Part shown: positions 31,855-40,616 of the stretch, in pieces
Numbering within the stretch: the stretch's first letter is position 1
How the letters are laid out: every line of letters starts with the position of its first letter
The notes under the pieces: generated by a model
What the model saw: the letters and a program-made list of their open reading frames with translations, nothing else
Told to the model about the DNA's origin: nothing
Database searches by the model: none
Assembly: GCA_012026835.1 (NCBI GenBank)
Contig: VEPN01000008.1
Span: forward strand, 1-64,000
Length of the DNA: 64,000 nt
Source: Candidatus Methanoperedens sp.
Lineage (GTDB): Archaea; Halobacteriota; Methanosarcinia; Methanosarcinales; Methanoperedenaceae
Direction: 5' to 3'
Position numbers and translations under genes: made by a program

Positions 31855-33828
31855 TCATCCCTTTGCTTCCCGCCGCCTCTCACTCCTGTACTCGCCTACA
31901 AGCGACTCAAGCCATTCTTCTTTGGCTGCCATCCTGCGTTTTTCCGCCTTCCCTGCCCACTCGCCAATGGCACGTTCGATATTATCGGGATTGACAACTG
32001 CAAAATCCCCGGCATGGCCAAGTTGTATTTTCACGTCTTTAGCATCAAGAACAGGCACATTGAGTTTGAATAATTCCTCCTGGGCAGCGTGGGACATCTC
32101 ATTGCAGATTATTACGGCCCGCACACCCAGGTCAGCAAGCATTTTAGATGTTATCGTTCCCCCCCCGCTTGCCTCCTTTAAAAGGATGATATCTCCTTTT
32201 TTAATACCGAACTGTTCACGCGTCTTAATGATACTATCCTTGGTAAAAGCTGAAATTATCTTAACAGGCAGGACACGGCCGCTTATCTCAAGCCTGCGGA
32301 CGTTCTTCAGTTTATGTATTCTCTCGTTCAATAACGAAATTCTTTTATTGTTCTCAGATACAAGGCGCTGGAGGCGTGCGATTTCTTTATTGCGTATCCT
32401 TATTTCTTTTTCTTTTTTAAGCTGGTCATAAGCCCGGGTTCGCTGCTTTTCTATAATTCCTTCCAGTTCCCTGATTTTAACATCCTTAAAGGCAAGTTCA
32501 TTCTTCAGTTCACCCTGGTATTTTTTCATTTCTTCCAGGTTCTCATCATGCCTTCGAAGCAATTCCCTCAAATGATGGGTCTCATCCGTTGTTTTCTCTT
32601 TACCCACCCCGGTTTCGGGTGTTTTTATATCTTTTTTTGTCAGTTCGGAGATAACGGTATCGATAGCTTTGCCTCTCACCACCTGTGCAATCACTTCATC
32701 CGCATCCACCCCTGGCGGCATTTTCTTTTTTATCTGTTCAAACTTATTTTTGTTCTTGCGGTAAACCGCTACAGCCGCAGCTATCGCGTCACGCTCATGG
32801 TTATTTGAATAACCGAAAGGTTTTGCGTATTCTATCTTATCTTCCGTAGTTATAATATCGTCCGGAGAACCAAGCACTGCATTGAATGCCCGCCTGATTT
32901 TTTCCACGGCATTCGGGGTCGGATAAACATCGCTTGCAATGATAAGGGGCCTTCCGTTTTCTGCTATCATCTCGATAACATCAGGGATTGATATTGTCCT
33001 TGAACTGTGGAGCATACGCAATTCCCCTTCAAGAGTGATAACTGCTACAGCAGTCGTGGTTCCGGGATCAATTCCCACGATAATATAATCCCGTTTCCGG
33101 GTCTTAAGGGGGTTAAAAGCAAGCGCATCACGTTCTATAGCCCTGACACTCACCTGTACATCACCATATTTGCCTGAACTTATATGAAGTGAACTGCGCG
33201 GGGCATCTATAAGGAATTCTGCTTTTGAATATCCCCCAAACCTCTCCACGATATTTTGCGTGTAAGTAAATCCTTTGGCCTTGGATTGCTCGTTGAGGGA
33301 ATCCTCTATTTCCCTTGCTTTCTGCCTCACATGGTCATGTACCTTGCGCCTGTACCTATTCTGGCTCCATCCTCCCTTTCCAAGAGAACGCGCCCTGCTG
33401 ACTTTTATCATTGTTTTATCCTCAAAAGCTGAGACTTCATGGCCTATGCCCAGTTCTGCGAGGCGGGCGCATGCAAGGGCCTCTGCATTCGGATTAAATC
33501 TGTCAAACGAAATGCCCTGCTGTTTTGCAAGTTTTACAAGGGGCAGGAGATGCTCACCGCCCGTCACCTGGACAAGTTTGGTATTGGCAGGCAGTTTCTT
33601 AAGCATCATGACCAGGTCATGCCTGTCGGATGCAAGCTCATGGATATTATCAACTGCAACTATCGCAGGTTTTTCTTTCCATGCCAGGTTTAGGAATTTA
33701 TGAAAACTCACCATCTTATGTTGCTCGATATTCCCATCCTTTAGTATTGCAACTGCATATCCCGGCTTTTCTTTTGAGTAAAGTGAGCCTTTTGCGATAT
33801 CAATTCCAAAAATTATTTTTCCAGACAT
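31855..33828 (-). CDS. DUF460 protein: RNase H-like domain with long coiled coil
   Basis: The protein has about 657 residues. The first 210 include FGIDIAKGS and AIVAVDNIHELA, and a second module (about 240-380) has IIVGIDPGTTTAVAVI with NNHERDAIAAAVA, both typical of RNase H-like nucleases and of the archaeal DUF460 family. A coiled coil (about 435-545) and a C-terminal domain (VRRLEISGRVLPVKII to the Arg-rich end) follow. The acidic residues in DIAKGS, DPGT and ERDA could bind metal. Members are widespread in archaea and likely act on nucleic acids, but the function is unknown. It lies between Rio2 and IscA genes with almost no spacing. Confidence 0.9.
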   Translation of the reverse strand: MSGKIIFGIDIAKGSLYSKEKPGYAVAILKDGNIEQHKMVSFHKFLNLAWKEKPAIVAVDNIHELASDRHDLVMMLKKLPANTKLVQVTGGEHLLPLVKLAKQQGISFDRFNPNAEALACARLAELGIGHEVSAFEDKTMIKVSRARSLGKGGWSQNRYRRKVHDHVRQKAREIEDSLNEQSKAKGFTYTQNIVERFGGYSKAEFLIDAPRSSLHISSGKYGDVQVSVRAIERDALAFNPLKTRKRDYIIVGIDPGTTTAVAVITLEGELRMLHSSRTISIPDVIEMIAENGRPLIIASDVYPTPNAVEKIRRAFNAVLGSPDDIITTEDKIEYAKPFGYSNNHERDAIAAAVAVYRKNKNKFEQIKKKMPPGVDADEVIAQVVRGKAIDTVISELTKKDIKTPETGVGKEKTTDETHHLRELLRRHDENLEEMKKYQGELKNELAFKDVKIRELEGIIEKQRTRAYDQLKKEKEIRIRNKEIARLQRLVSENNKRISLLNERIHKLKNVRRLEISGRVLPVKIISAFTKDSIIKTREQFGIKKGDIILLKEASGGGTITSKMLADLGVRAVIICNEMSHAAQEELFKLNVPVLDAKDVKIQLGHAGDFAVVNPDNIERAIGEWAGKAEKRRMAAKEEWLESLVGEYRSERRREAKG

Positions 33829-33830
33829 AC

Positions 33831-34697
33831 TCATAATATATTGTTTATTACTTCCCTGATGTCTCTTTTTATCCTGTACTTCCTCCCGAAAAAAACCAGG
33901 ATATTGTCAATGTCCCTGTATAACAGTTCCTCAGCATTCGGATGGGCAGGAGTGATGTACTGGGGCCAGTCTATTATCTCGCATCCCTCTGGATTTATAA
34001 AAACGTTAAATTCGCTCAGGTCGCCATGGATTATTGCCAGCCTGTAAGCTTTTTTTACCTGGTTCAGTACCTCATCAAGATACCACTGGGGTTCATCCAC
34101 CCTGGTAAAGGCAAGGGCCTGTCCTTTAACAACTGACATAACAATTGCATGCCTGTTATAATCAATCGGCTCCGGAACGCTGACCTGTGGATAAAGTTTT
34201 TTTAATGCATCATTCTCTCTTTTTGCAGAAAGGCGGGATGCATAGAGCCAGGAAAGGTGCTTTCGCTCCCCCAGGTGTTCTCTTTTTATACTCACCTGCC
34301 TGAAACTTGATTTTCCTTCCCTGTGGAACTTAATTGCAACATGCCTGTCGGTGATGCCGCCTGTAGCCTCATATACCACAGATTCCTTTCCGACGCCAAT
34401 CACATCTCCTATTGCATTGACCGTGTCCCGCTTCACAAAGGCATTCAGGGCGAGCAGGTCATAAGCCTCAAAATATATCCTGTAGCCTTCATAAGCCGAT
34501 ATGTTCCTGTGGACAAGTTTGTTTTTCAAGAGGCCAGAAAGGATATATCCGGCTTCTTTTATATCGTAATTTGTAAAATTAGCTATTTCTTCTACAGGCA
34601 CCCACTCGTAAAATTTCATTTTGTTCTCTATTGCAAGAAGAACTCGAAATTCCCTGTTAGTGGTGTTGAGAAATATATCAGGAATACTTTCAAGCAT
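33831..34697 (-). CDS. rio2: RIO-type serine/threonine protein kinase Rio2
   Basis: Rio2 is an atypical kinase/ATPase in small-subunit ribosome maturation. The 288 residues start with the Rio2-specific winged-helix domain (about 1-80), followed by the kinase domain: nucleotide loop GVGKES (101-106), AIK lysine 123, catalytic HGDLSEFN (224-231, Asp226) and metal-binding IDWPQ (242-246, Asp243). Length and order match archaeal Rio2. It is followed with 2 bases by the DUF460 gene. Confidence 0.95.
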   Translation of the reverse strand: MLESIPDIFLNTTNREFRVLLAIENKMKFYEWVPVEEIANFTNYDIKEAGYILSGLLKNKLVHRNISAYEGYRIYFEAYDLLALNAFVKRDTVNAIGDVIGVGKESVVYEATGGITDRHVAIKFHREGKSSFRQVSIKREHLGERKHLSWLYASRLSAKRENDALKKLYPQVSVPEPIDYNRHAIVMSVVKGQALAFTRVDEPQWYLDEVLNQVKKAYRLAIIHGDLSEFNVFINPEGCEIIDWPQYITPAHPNAEELLYRDIDNILVFFGRKYRIKRDIREVINNIL

Positions 34698-34750
34698 TAA
34701 TTACTATATTATACCGCTGACTATAAAAAATGTTGATAAAAAAGAAAAAT

Positions 34751-34767
34751 GAAGGTATTTTACCTTC
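34751..34767 (-). terminator. terminator of the OB-fold gene
   Basis: GAAGGT and ACCTTC pair with a 5-base loop, overlapping the last codons and stop of the OB-fold gene. On the minus strand the stem is followed by ATTTTTCTTTTTTATC, a T-rich tract suited to archaeal termination. Confidence 0.6.
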
Positions 34768-35329
34768 TTCCCCTGCCGCCCCTGCTATCTCTTCTTGGAC
34801 CTCCGCGGCCGCCGCCGCCGTAACCTCCCCCTCCGCCACTGCTGCCGCCATATCCACCGCCGCCATAGCCGCCTCCACGACCACCATAGCCTCCTCCGCC
34901 ACCACCGCCATAGCCTCCTCTGCGGCCGCCGCCGCCAAATCCTCCGCTGCGCCTGGGGCGCTCGGGCTGTTCGACATGCTTATCTGAAATATTATTATCT
35001 GTGTTGACCTCATTAAGCGGTTCTTCGGATAACAACATCTTTCCGTATTTTCCTATGTTCAACCTCATCGAGTTCCTGACAACCGAAATATACCCGTTCT
35101 GGATTGAAACTGTATCTCCAACTGCGATTTTTCCGATCTGGTCATCCCATAATGATAGCAAAATACTTCCCGTAGCGTCGGCAACTTTCACTTCGCAGAC
35201 GCGTTTATCCCCGAACTTCGAATGAATTTCTTTTGTCTCGCCGACTTCAATTACTTTAATAGTGGCATTAACGTTCTTTGAATTCTCAGTCAAGTCATTT
35301 ACATTTAAATTTGTAGGCGTGGTTTCCAT
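34760..35329 (-). CDS. single OB-fold nucleic-acid-binding protein with Gly/Arg-rich tail
   Basis: The 189-residue protein has an N-terminal OB-fold (about 15-105: ATIKVIEVGETKEI, VCEVKVADATGSILLSLWDD, VGDTVSIQNGYISVV) like archaeal and eukaryotic SOSS-B/hSSB1 single-strand DNA-binding proteins. A disordered tail of about 65 residues made of RGG and GYGG repeats follows (about 125-189). RGG tails bind RNA or DNA and can drive condensation. It may be an SSB or a cold-shock-like RNA protein. The long OB gene leader has a TATA-like ACTATATTAAAC at about 35430. A terminator overlaps its stop. Confidence 0.88.
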   Translation of the reverse strand: METTPTNLNVNDLTENSKNVNATIKVIEVGETKEIHSKFGDKRVCEVKVADATGSILLSLWDDQIGKIAVGDTVSIQNGYISVVRNSMRLNIGKYGKMLLSEEPLNEVNTDNNISDKHVEQPERPRRSGGFGGGGRRGGYGGGGGGGYGGRGGGYGGGGYGGSSGGGGGYGGGGRGGPRRDSRGGRGRR

Positions 35330-35473
35330 TTTATTACCTTTCTCATCATTTTAACTTCCCATACCCCCGAACCTGGTTGTTCCTGAGTTAGAAGAAGCAA
35401 CTATTAGAATGTCAGTTTGTTTAATATAGTTTCCGCATAACCAACTGTATTTTTCTTTTTCCTGTGCTTTATT

Positions 35474-36214
35474 TTAAAACTCAAATTCCATGCCGTCATA
35501 ACCCAGGGGCCATTCTTTAACAGATTCATCATGAGGAGGAAACATATGGCTCAAATGAGTGAGAACGACTTTTTTTGCCTTTAATTCATCCGCGAGTTCC
35601 ATTGCTTCCCTGGAATTCATATGTTTTGGGATATTTCCTACAGGCGGGATTATGGCATCTGCAATAAGAAGGTCCGGTTCAAGCATCAACTTCCTGCTTT
35701 TTTCAGGTATGTCCTTTGAAGTATCACCTGTGATTACGACCTTGCTTTTTCCGTCTGTAATTACAAGACCTGCTGATTCGGAAAGCGGGGGATGCGTAAC
35801 TTCAAGCAGGGTCACATCCAGGCCGATCAGGACAAAAGATGTATAAAGGCTTACGTCATGCCTTACAGGTTTCATGAAAGATAAGTAATTCAATATATAA
35901 TCGAGCGTATCTTTCAGCCCGTAAACATTGACACTATTCTGGATACGGTGAAAATCCCCGAACCCGGCATAGTGGTCATAATGCGGGTGGGTCCATATCA
36001 CCCCGTCAATATGGCTGATGCCTTTTTTCAGCAATTGCCAGCGAAGGTCAGGACTTGTATCGATAAGAACCCGCCGTCCCTCGGATTCTACCAGGATGGA
36101 GAACCGCAGCCGCCTGCTTTTCCCGCCGGCATGCGCATCCATGCATGCGGGGCAGGAACAGCCTATCTTGGGCGTCCCGACCGCATCGCCTGTCCCGAGC
36201 AGCGTTATTTTCAT
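35474..36214 (-). CDS. metallo-beta-lactamase-fold hydrolase, PhnP-like
   Basis: The 246-residue MBL hydrolase begins LLGTGDAVGTPKIGCSCPAC, a pattern seen in PhnP-type phosphodiesterases, where the cysteines bind a structural zinc. The active-site motif THPHYDH (about 75-81) and the further ligands in ITGDTS and LTHLSH are present. PhnP-like enzymes hydrolyse cyclic phosphate diesters of ribose; the real substrate here is unknown. It overlaps the upstream AAA ATPase gene by 4 bases (ATGA), so the two are co-expressed. Confidence 0.9.
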   Translation of the reverse strand: MKITLLGTGDAVGTPKIGCSCPACMDAHAGGKSRRLRFSILVESEGRRVLIDTSPDLRWQLLKKGISHIDGVIWTHPHYDHYAGFGDFHRIQNSVNVYGLKDTLDYILNYLSFMKPVRHDVSLYTSFVLIGLDVTLLEVTHPPLSESAGLVITDGKSKVVITGDTSKDIPEKSRKLMLEPDLLIADAIIPPVGNIPKHMNSREAMELADELKAKKVVLTHLSHMFPPHDESVKEWPLGYDGMEFEF

Positions 36215-37494
36215 CCGGTTTCATCCTTGGTTTTAAGAGGAATACGTTTATTGAACTCGGTGATTCCGCGCAGTAGATCCTGCTGGTTAAGAACTGTCCT
36301 TTCGGTTATAAGACCGTTAAGTACGGCTTCCCTTATTATCAGGCGAAGGTCAGATCCTGAGTATCCCTCTGTTTTAGCTGCTATTTCTTCAGTATCAAAG
36401 CTGCCCTTTATATCGCGCAGCACGATATCCAGTATCTTTTTCCTCATATCCCTGTCAGGCAGTGTGAAATCCACTATCTCATCAAACCGCCTCCACGCTG
36501 CATGGTCAAGTATCGTGGGATGGTTCGTGGCGCCAATGAGGAGAACCCCGTGCTCAACAAGGCTTATCTCATCTATGGCTTTCAATAGCGTATTTACGGC
36601 CCTTTTCAGGGCTGCATGTTCATCGGTAGCCCGCGCCTTTGCCACAAAATCGAACTCATCGATGAAAAGTATGCAGGGGCTGAGGCGTCTGGCAAGTTCA
36701 AACACACGGTCTATGTTCTTGGCCGTCTCGCCAAGATACTGGTCCGTGATCTGCGACAACCTGACCTCTACTATGGGAAGCCCCAGTTTTCCTGACAGCG
36801 CCCTGGCTGTTGAGGTTTTTCCTGTACCGGGGGGGCCGACAAATAGCAGTTTGCCGATTTCCCGCAGGCCTATCCGGTTCAGGTAATCGCGGTACTGGAT
36901 CGCCTTTGCCATTTTTTCTATCTCTTCTTCCTGCTCTTTTGTGAGAACAAGATCTTTCAGGGTCTGTTTTATATCTTCAGGCGCAACTATATTGACAAGT
37001 TTCAGCATATCCTCTGCACCCTTTTCGGATGCAATGCTTTTTATAAGGGAATTTATCCACTCGCGGCCGCTTTCTTTTGGCATGATTGATGCCTTTGCCT
37101 TCTCATAACTTACAGGGAGGTTATCATAATTTTCAAAAAAAGATGCAAGGACAGGGTTATTATTAATCGTGTCAACAGCTTCTGCCTGCTTTGAAAGCCA
37201 TTTGGTGGCAAGGTCAAAAACAGTCAGTTTTATCTGCGAGCCGAATTCCTCGAACTCAAGGAATGGCAGGGTTTTTGTACTGTTTTTTACGTTTTCAAGG
37301 CCATAAATTGTTTTTACATCCCCCTCGGTTACATATATGGGTCGCTTGACCGTTTTTTCTTCTTCGTTCCAGTAATGTTTCCTTATTCTCTGCGGGAGGT
37401 CGTCTACACTAAGTTTATCCGACTGGTTGTACAGATGTGCAGTCAGCACAAGTTCTGTTATTGAGAGTTTATCATCTACCATATTAAACTTCAT
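36211..37494 (-). CDS. single-domain AAA+ ATPase
   Basis: The 427-residue protein has a unique N-terminal domain of about 170 residues and one AAA module: Walker A GPPGTGKT (220-227), Walker B CILFIDEFD (274-282), sensor 1 in GATNHP (321-326) and an arginine finger in AAWRRFDE (332-339). The closest classes are archaeal Cdc48/proteasome-activator-like or ARC-type ATPases, but the N-domain is not one of the standard substrate-binding types I recognise. It may remodel a protein complex. Coupled to the PhnP-like gene by an ATGA overlap. Confidence 0.9.
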   Translation of the reverse strand: MKFNMVDDKLSITELVLTAHLYNQSDKLSVDDLPQRIRKHYWNEEEKTVKRPIYVTEGDVKTIYGLENVKNSTKTLPFLEFEEFGSQIKLTVFDLATKWLSKQAEAVDTINNNPVLASFFENYDNLPVSYEKAKASIMPKESGREWINSLIKSIASEKGAEDMLKLVNIVAPEDIKQTLKDLVLTKEQEEEIEKMAKAIQYRDYLNRIGLREIGKLLFVGPPGTGKTSTARALSGKLGLPIVEVRLSQITDQYLGETAKNIDRVFELARRLSPCILFIDEFDFVAKARATDEHAALKRAVNTLLKAIDEISLVEHGVLLIGATNHPTILDHAAWRRFDEIVDFTLPDRDMRKKILDIVLRDIKGSFDTEEIAAKTEGYSGSDLRLIIREAVLNGLITERTVLNQQDLLRGITEFNKRIPLKTKDETG

Positions 37495-37551
37495 TATTAG
37501 GTTACTGAAAGTGATAAAGTTTACTCAAGAAACGATTTTATAAAATAATTA

Positions 37552-38025
37552 TTATTTTATCTCGAACTTTACCCCGATCTTAAACAGTCTCTTAGTAGGC
37601 AAATTGATTACTTCGTACCCGGTTTTTTCAGTGATTTCACGAAGTATTTCCTGCAAACGTGCCTCGTTTTCAGCAGAGAGCGTGAACCAAACATTATATT
37701 TTGCAGGCCGCATATAATTGTGCGAGACCTCATCATACTGGTTTATAATCCCTGCCACTTCATCCACTTTCACCTCTGGCACCTTCATAGCCACAAGCGT
37801 GCTCACGCCCCCTGTCTTCCTGGTGCTGATAATAGGGCCTATGCGCCGGATAGCCCCTTCTGATTGCAGGCGTTTGATGCGCCTTATGACCTCTTCTTCC
37901 TTTAAGCCGAGGGTTTTGCCAAGCTCATGGAACGGCCTGTGAACAAGTGGAAAATCAAGCTGGATTGTATTCAATATTTTCTTATCGACTTCATCCAGTG
38001 TAATCCTGCTATTTGATGGAGTCAA
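37552..38025 (-). CDS. siroheme decarboxylase subunit (AhbA/AhbB family)
   Basis: AhbA and AhbB together convert siroheme to didecarboxysiroheme, the first step of the archaeal alternative haem pathway. The 157-residue protein looks like an Lrp/AsnC regulator: an N-terminal HTH ([32 protein letters not shown]) and a ferredoxin-like domain with [15 protein letters not shown], the conserved active-site strand of the enzyme. Whether it is the A or B subunit is not decided here. It follows ahbD by 4 bases, which is the context expected for the enzyme rather than a regulator. Confidence 0.87.
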   Translation of the reverse strand: MTPSNSRITLDEVDKKILNTIQLDFPLVHRPFHELGKTLGLKEEEVIRRIKRLQSEGAIRRIGPIISTRKTGGVSTLVAMKVPEVKVDEVAGIINQYDEVSHNYMRPAKYNVWFTLSAENEARLQEILREITEKTGYEVINLPTKRLFKIGVKFEIK

Positions 38026-38029
38026 AGTT

Positions 38030-39097
38030 TCACCCTCTTTTATGCGGCTTTATTGGTACATATATGCAATACGGTTCTTCATCAAGATAATCACCCGTCG
38101 CTGCATATGCCCGCGCCCGGCAGCCCCCGCATACTGTACGGTACTCGCAGTTCCCGCATTTCCCTTTGAGCTTCCCGGGGTCGCGAAGGTCGTTGAATAC
38201 TTTTGACTTTTCCCATATCATCTTAAATGGTCTCTGGCGGATATTTCCCGCAAGCGCAGGCAGGTAGCCGCAAGGGTAAACATCACCCTTGCTTGAAACG
38301 AAACAGAATGCAGAACCGCCGAGGCATCCTTTTGTCATTGCTTCAAGCCCGTGCGTCTCTTTTGTTATCCTGATACCTTCGGCCTTTGCCCGCTGGCGCA
38401 TTATCCTGAAGTAATGCGGGGCGCATGTGGCTTTTAACTGGATCCTCTTGTCTTTGCTCTTATCATAGAACCAGTTTAGCACGCGCTCGTATTCTTCGGG
38501 CGGGATTTCCTCACTTTCTATCTCCTCCCCCCTTCCGGTCGGGACAAGCAGGAATATATGAAGCGCAGATGCTCCCAGGGAAAGTGCCAGGTCGTATATG
38601 CCCGGGATTTGCTCAAGGTTCCTTTTTGTGATCGTGGTGTTTATCTGGAAACTTATGCCCGCTTCTTTTAAAATATCTATTCCCCGAAGCGCGCCATCAA
38701 AAGCGCCCGGCTCGCCCCTGAAGGTATCATGGGTCTGTGCTGATGAGCCATCGATACTGATACTTACCCGCTGTATGCCCGCGGCTTTCAATTTCCCGGC
38801 AATATCAGGCGTAAGGAGCGTGCCATTGGTCGCAAGCACCACCCGCATGCCCTTCCCTGTTGCGTAGCGTGCGATATCGTACACGTCGGAGCGTAGCAGC
38901 GGCTCGCCCCCTGTAAGAATTATTATAGGTTTGTATTCCACCAGTTCATCCACGAAATGTTTTGCTTCGGCGGTTGAAAGCTCATCAGGAGAGGGGTTTT
39001 TGATAGCTGATGCCCTGCAGTGGATACAGGCAAGATTGCATGCGTTGGTAAGTTCCCAGGCAACAAGCCTTGGGGGTCTTGTTTTATTTTTTATCAA
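38030..39097 (-). CDS. ahbD: AhbD haem synthase (radical SAM, Fe-coproporphyrin decarboxylating)
   Basis: AhbD carries out the final step, turning Fe-coproporphyrin III into haem b. The 355 residues have the radical-SAM site C-x3-C-x2-C (Cys20, Cys24, Cys27 in [13 protein letters not shown]), GGEPLLR, and a SPASM-type auxiliary cluster region ([35 protein letters not shown] and the final EEPYC). The start seems to be TTG at 39097; no ATG is available before the conserved PRLVAWE. It supplies haem for the many cytochromes in this window. Confidence 0.92.
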   Translation of the reverse strand: MIKNKTRPPRLVAWELTNACNLACIHCRASAIKNPSPDELSTAEAKHFVDELVEYKPIIILTGGEPLLRSDVYDIARYATGKGMRVVLATNGTLLTPDIAGKLKAAGIQRVSISIDGSSAQTHDTFRGEPGAFDGALRGIDILKEAGISFQINTTITKRNLEQIPGIYDLALSLGASALHIFLLVPTGRGEEIESEEIPPEEYERVLNWFYDKSKDKRIQLKATCAPHYFRIMRQRAKAEGIRITKETHGLEAMTKGCLGGSAFCFVSSKGDVYPCGYLPALAGNIRQRPFKMIWEKSKVFNDLRDPGKLKGKCGNCEYRTVCGGCRARAYAATGDYLDEEPYCIYVPIKPHKRG

Positions 39098-39209
39098 TAG
39101 GGTCAGGGATTATTTTTGGAGGTAATAACCTTTATGCAAGTAAGATTACGGAAACCTTACGCTGTAGGTAATGTAGATTTTAAAAATAAAAATTATAAAT
39201 AAAATAACA

Positions 39210-39232
39210 GGGGCAAACACATATTTGCCCCC
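39210..39232 (-). terminator. terminator after the monohaem surface protein
   Basis: GGGGCAAA and TTTGCCCC form an 8-base stem with a 6-base loop. Read on the minus strand it is followed by the T-rich TTATTTTATTTATAATTTTT tract. It lies just after the stop of the cytochrome gene and separates it from ahbD. Confidence 0.75.
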
Positions 39233-39239
39233 TTATTCT

Positions 39240-40232
39240 TTATGATATTCTGAATAGATTGCTTATGGGTCTATTCATGAAATTGTTGTTCATAGAGTTC
39301 TCACCATTTGCCAGATTTATACTCATGACAACAAAGCCAGTAGGTACATAGCCTGGCTTGAGCTGCTCAATTAGAATATATCTGCCTGATGGCAAATTAT
39401 CGAACATGTAAGAACCATCAGCACCTGTAGATGTTTCTTTCCTGATTACCTTGGTATCAGTTCCTGTTCCAACTATACCGATAAGACTGATAGTTACATC
39501 AGATATACCTTCTTCACCAGAATCTTGCTTTCCATTTCCATTGTCGTCACTTATCTTTGATCCTGAAATGCTACCGTTAGCGGTGGGTTGTGGTGTAGGT
39601 GTCGGTGTGGGTGTAACGGTCTGTGTAACTGTTGGAGTTGCCGTGACTGTTACTGTTGGAGTTGCCGTAACTGTTACTGTTGGAGTTACCGTTGGTGTGA
39701 CTGTTGGGGTTACCGTTGGTGTGACTGTTGGGGTTACCGTTGGTGTGACTGTTGGGGTTACCGTGACTGTTACTGTTGGAGTTGCTGTAACTGTTACTGT
39801 TGGTGTGACTGTTGGTGTGACTGTCGGTGTAACTGTTGGCGTAACTGTCGGTGTAACCGTTGGCGTAACTGTCGGTGTGGGTGATGGGGTTGGGGTAACT
39901 GACGGATGGTCGCTAGCATTTCCCGGGAAAGTCCGGGCATTGATTTCTTGGATGTTAGTAAAACCATCCCCGTCCGAATCTAAAGGCTCTATCGTAGTAA
40001 AGTTATGGTTGTTGCTTCCGAAGGCCGCACCATATGAATTCCTGTCAGTACTTCCTCCAATCCTGGGATCACCCTGGTGACAGAGGATACAAGTATCGAT
40101 CCTTGTGCCCACAGCAGAAGGATATGTTGTGTTGAAATTATTCAGATAGGAACTAAGTGCCGCCGCCTGCGGTACTCCCACCAGAGCTACAACTGTTAAC
40201 AGCAGCAGCCCTATTGTTAATTTTCGATTCAT
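39240..40232 (-). CDS. secreted monohaem protein with long Thr-Pro-Val linker and SdrD-B-like domain
   Basis: The 330 residues have a signal peptide (about 1-25), one c-type haem site CILCH (about 48-52), an EF-hand-like loop [13 protein letters not shown], a linker of about 100 residues made of [14 protein letters not shown] repeats (about 112-215), and a C-terminal Cna/SdrD-B-like beta domain ([39 protein letters not shown]). No membrane anchor is seen. It is probably a surface or shed protein, with haem at one end and an adhesive-type domain at the other. AGGAGG is 9 bases before the ATG. TATA TTTAAGTAAT at about 40300-40309 is its likely promoter. Confidence 0.88.
   Translation of the reverse strand: MNRKLTIGLLLLTVVALVGVPQAAALSSYLNNFNTTYPSAVGTRIDTCILCHQGDPRIGGSTDRNSYGAAFGSNNHNFTTIEPLDSDGDGFTNIQEINARTFPGNASDHPSVTPTPSPTPTVTPTVTPTVTPTVTPTVTPTVTPTVTVTATPTVTVTVTPTVTPTVTPTVTPTVTPTVTPTVTPTVTVTATPTVTVTATPTVTQTVTPTPTPTPQPTANGSISGSKISDDNGNGKQDSGEEGISDVTISLIGIVGTGTDTKVIRKETSTGADGSYMFDNLPSGRYILIEQLKPGYVPTGFVVMSINLANGENSMNNNFMNRPISNLFRIS
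39588..39900. repeat. low-complexity tandem repeat coding the Thr-Pro-Val linker
   Basis: Units such as GTAACTGTTGGAGTTACC and variants repeat in 12- to 24-base periods. Codon choice for Thr, Val and Pro varies between units, so the repeat is partly diverged. Length change by slippage is likely between strains. Confidence 0.85.
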
Positions 40233-40616
40233 TTATTTTAACCTCCTTATCTTCTTTCTTAAGACCGTTGCATCACGTAATGAAAAAGTCCAAAGCAATT
40301 ACTTAAACAAAATAGTCTAAGTTAATGCGCCTTGAGAAAGTAACCGACTCAAAATCATTACGAATGAACGCTCCCTCTAACTAACGTTGTATTTAATCGC
40401 TATTAAAACTTACGGTGTATAATTTTTATATTCTTTTTAAAATAATGGCAGGGCAGATTTACTTTCATGACAACAGGGGATAGGTGCAAAGCTTCGTTTG
40501 TGCTGTTCAATTATAGCAATATCCCGCTTCCCTATTGCAAATTATGAAAAACTACATACAGTAGCCATAACCAGCGTCAAATTTAATATACATTATAATT
40601 CATTGATGGTTTACGC
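40233..40616. other. 384-base divergent intergenic region with promoters only
   Basis: No gene is seen. On the minus side the ribosome site AGGAGG (about 40242-40247) and a TATA-like TTTAAGTAAT (about 40300-40309) serve the monohaem protein. On the plus side TTTAATATA (about 40578-40586) lies about 30 bases before the deacetylase ATG and suggests a very short leader. The middle part (40390-40450) is strongly A+T-rich with no clear repeat. Confidence 0.5.

Noticed and set aside
34730-35013. Ala/Thr/Ser-rich frames on both strands over the RGG tail
   Set aside because: They are shadows of the G+C-rich glycine codons of the OB-fold protein's tail. No ribosome site or family match.
35948-36886. 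312-codon plus-strand frame over the MBL and AAA ATPase genes
   Set aside because: Antisense to two genes with intact catalytic motifs. The product is Ser/Arg-rich without a family pattern.
37552-38025. Lrp/AsnC-type transcriptional regulator
   Set aside because: The fold is Lrp-like, but the [14 protein letters not shown] strand and the position next to ahbD fit siroheme decarboxylase better.
39451-40080. Long plus-strand frame rich in Val-Gly-Thr repeats opposite the monohaem protein
   Set aside because: It is the antisense shadow of the Thr-Pro-Val coding repeat. The minus frame has a signal peptide, haem site, ribosome site and terminator.
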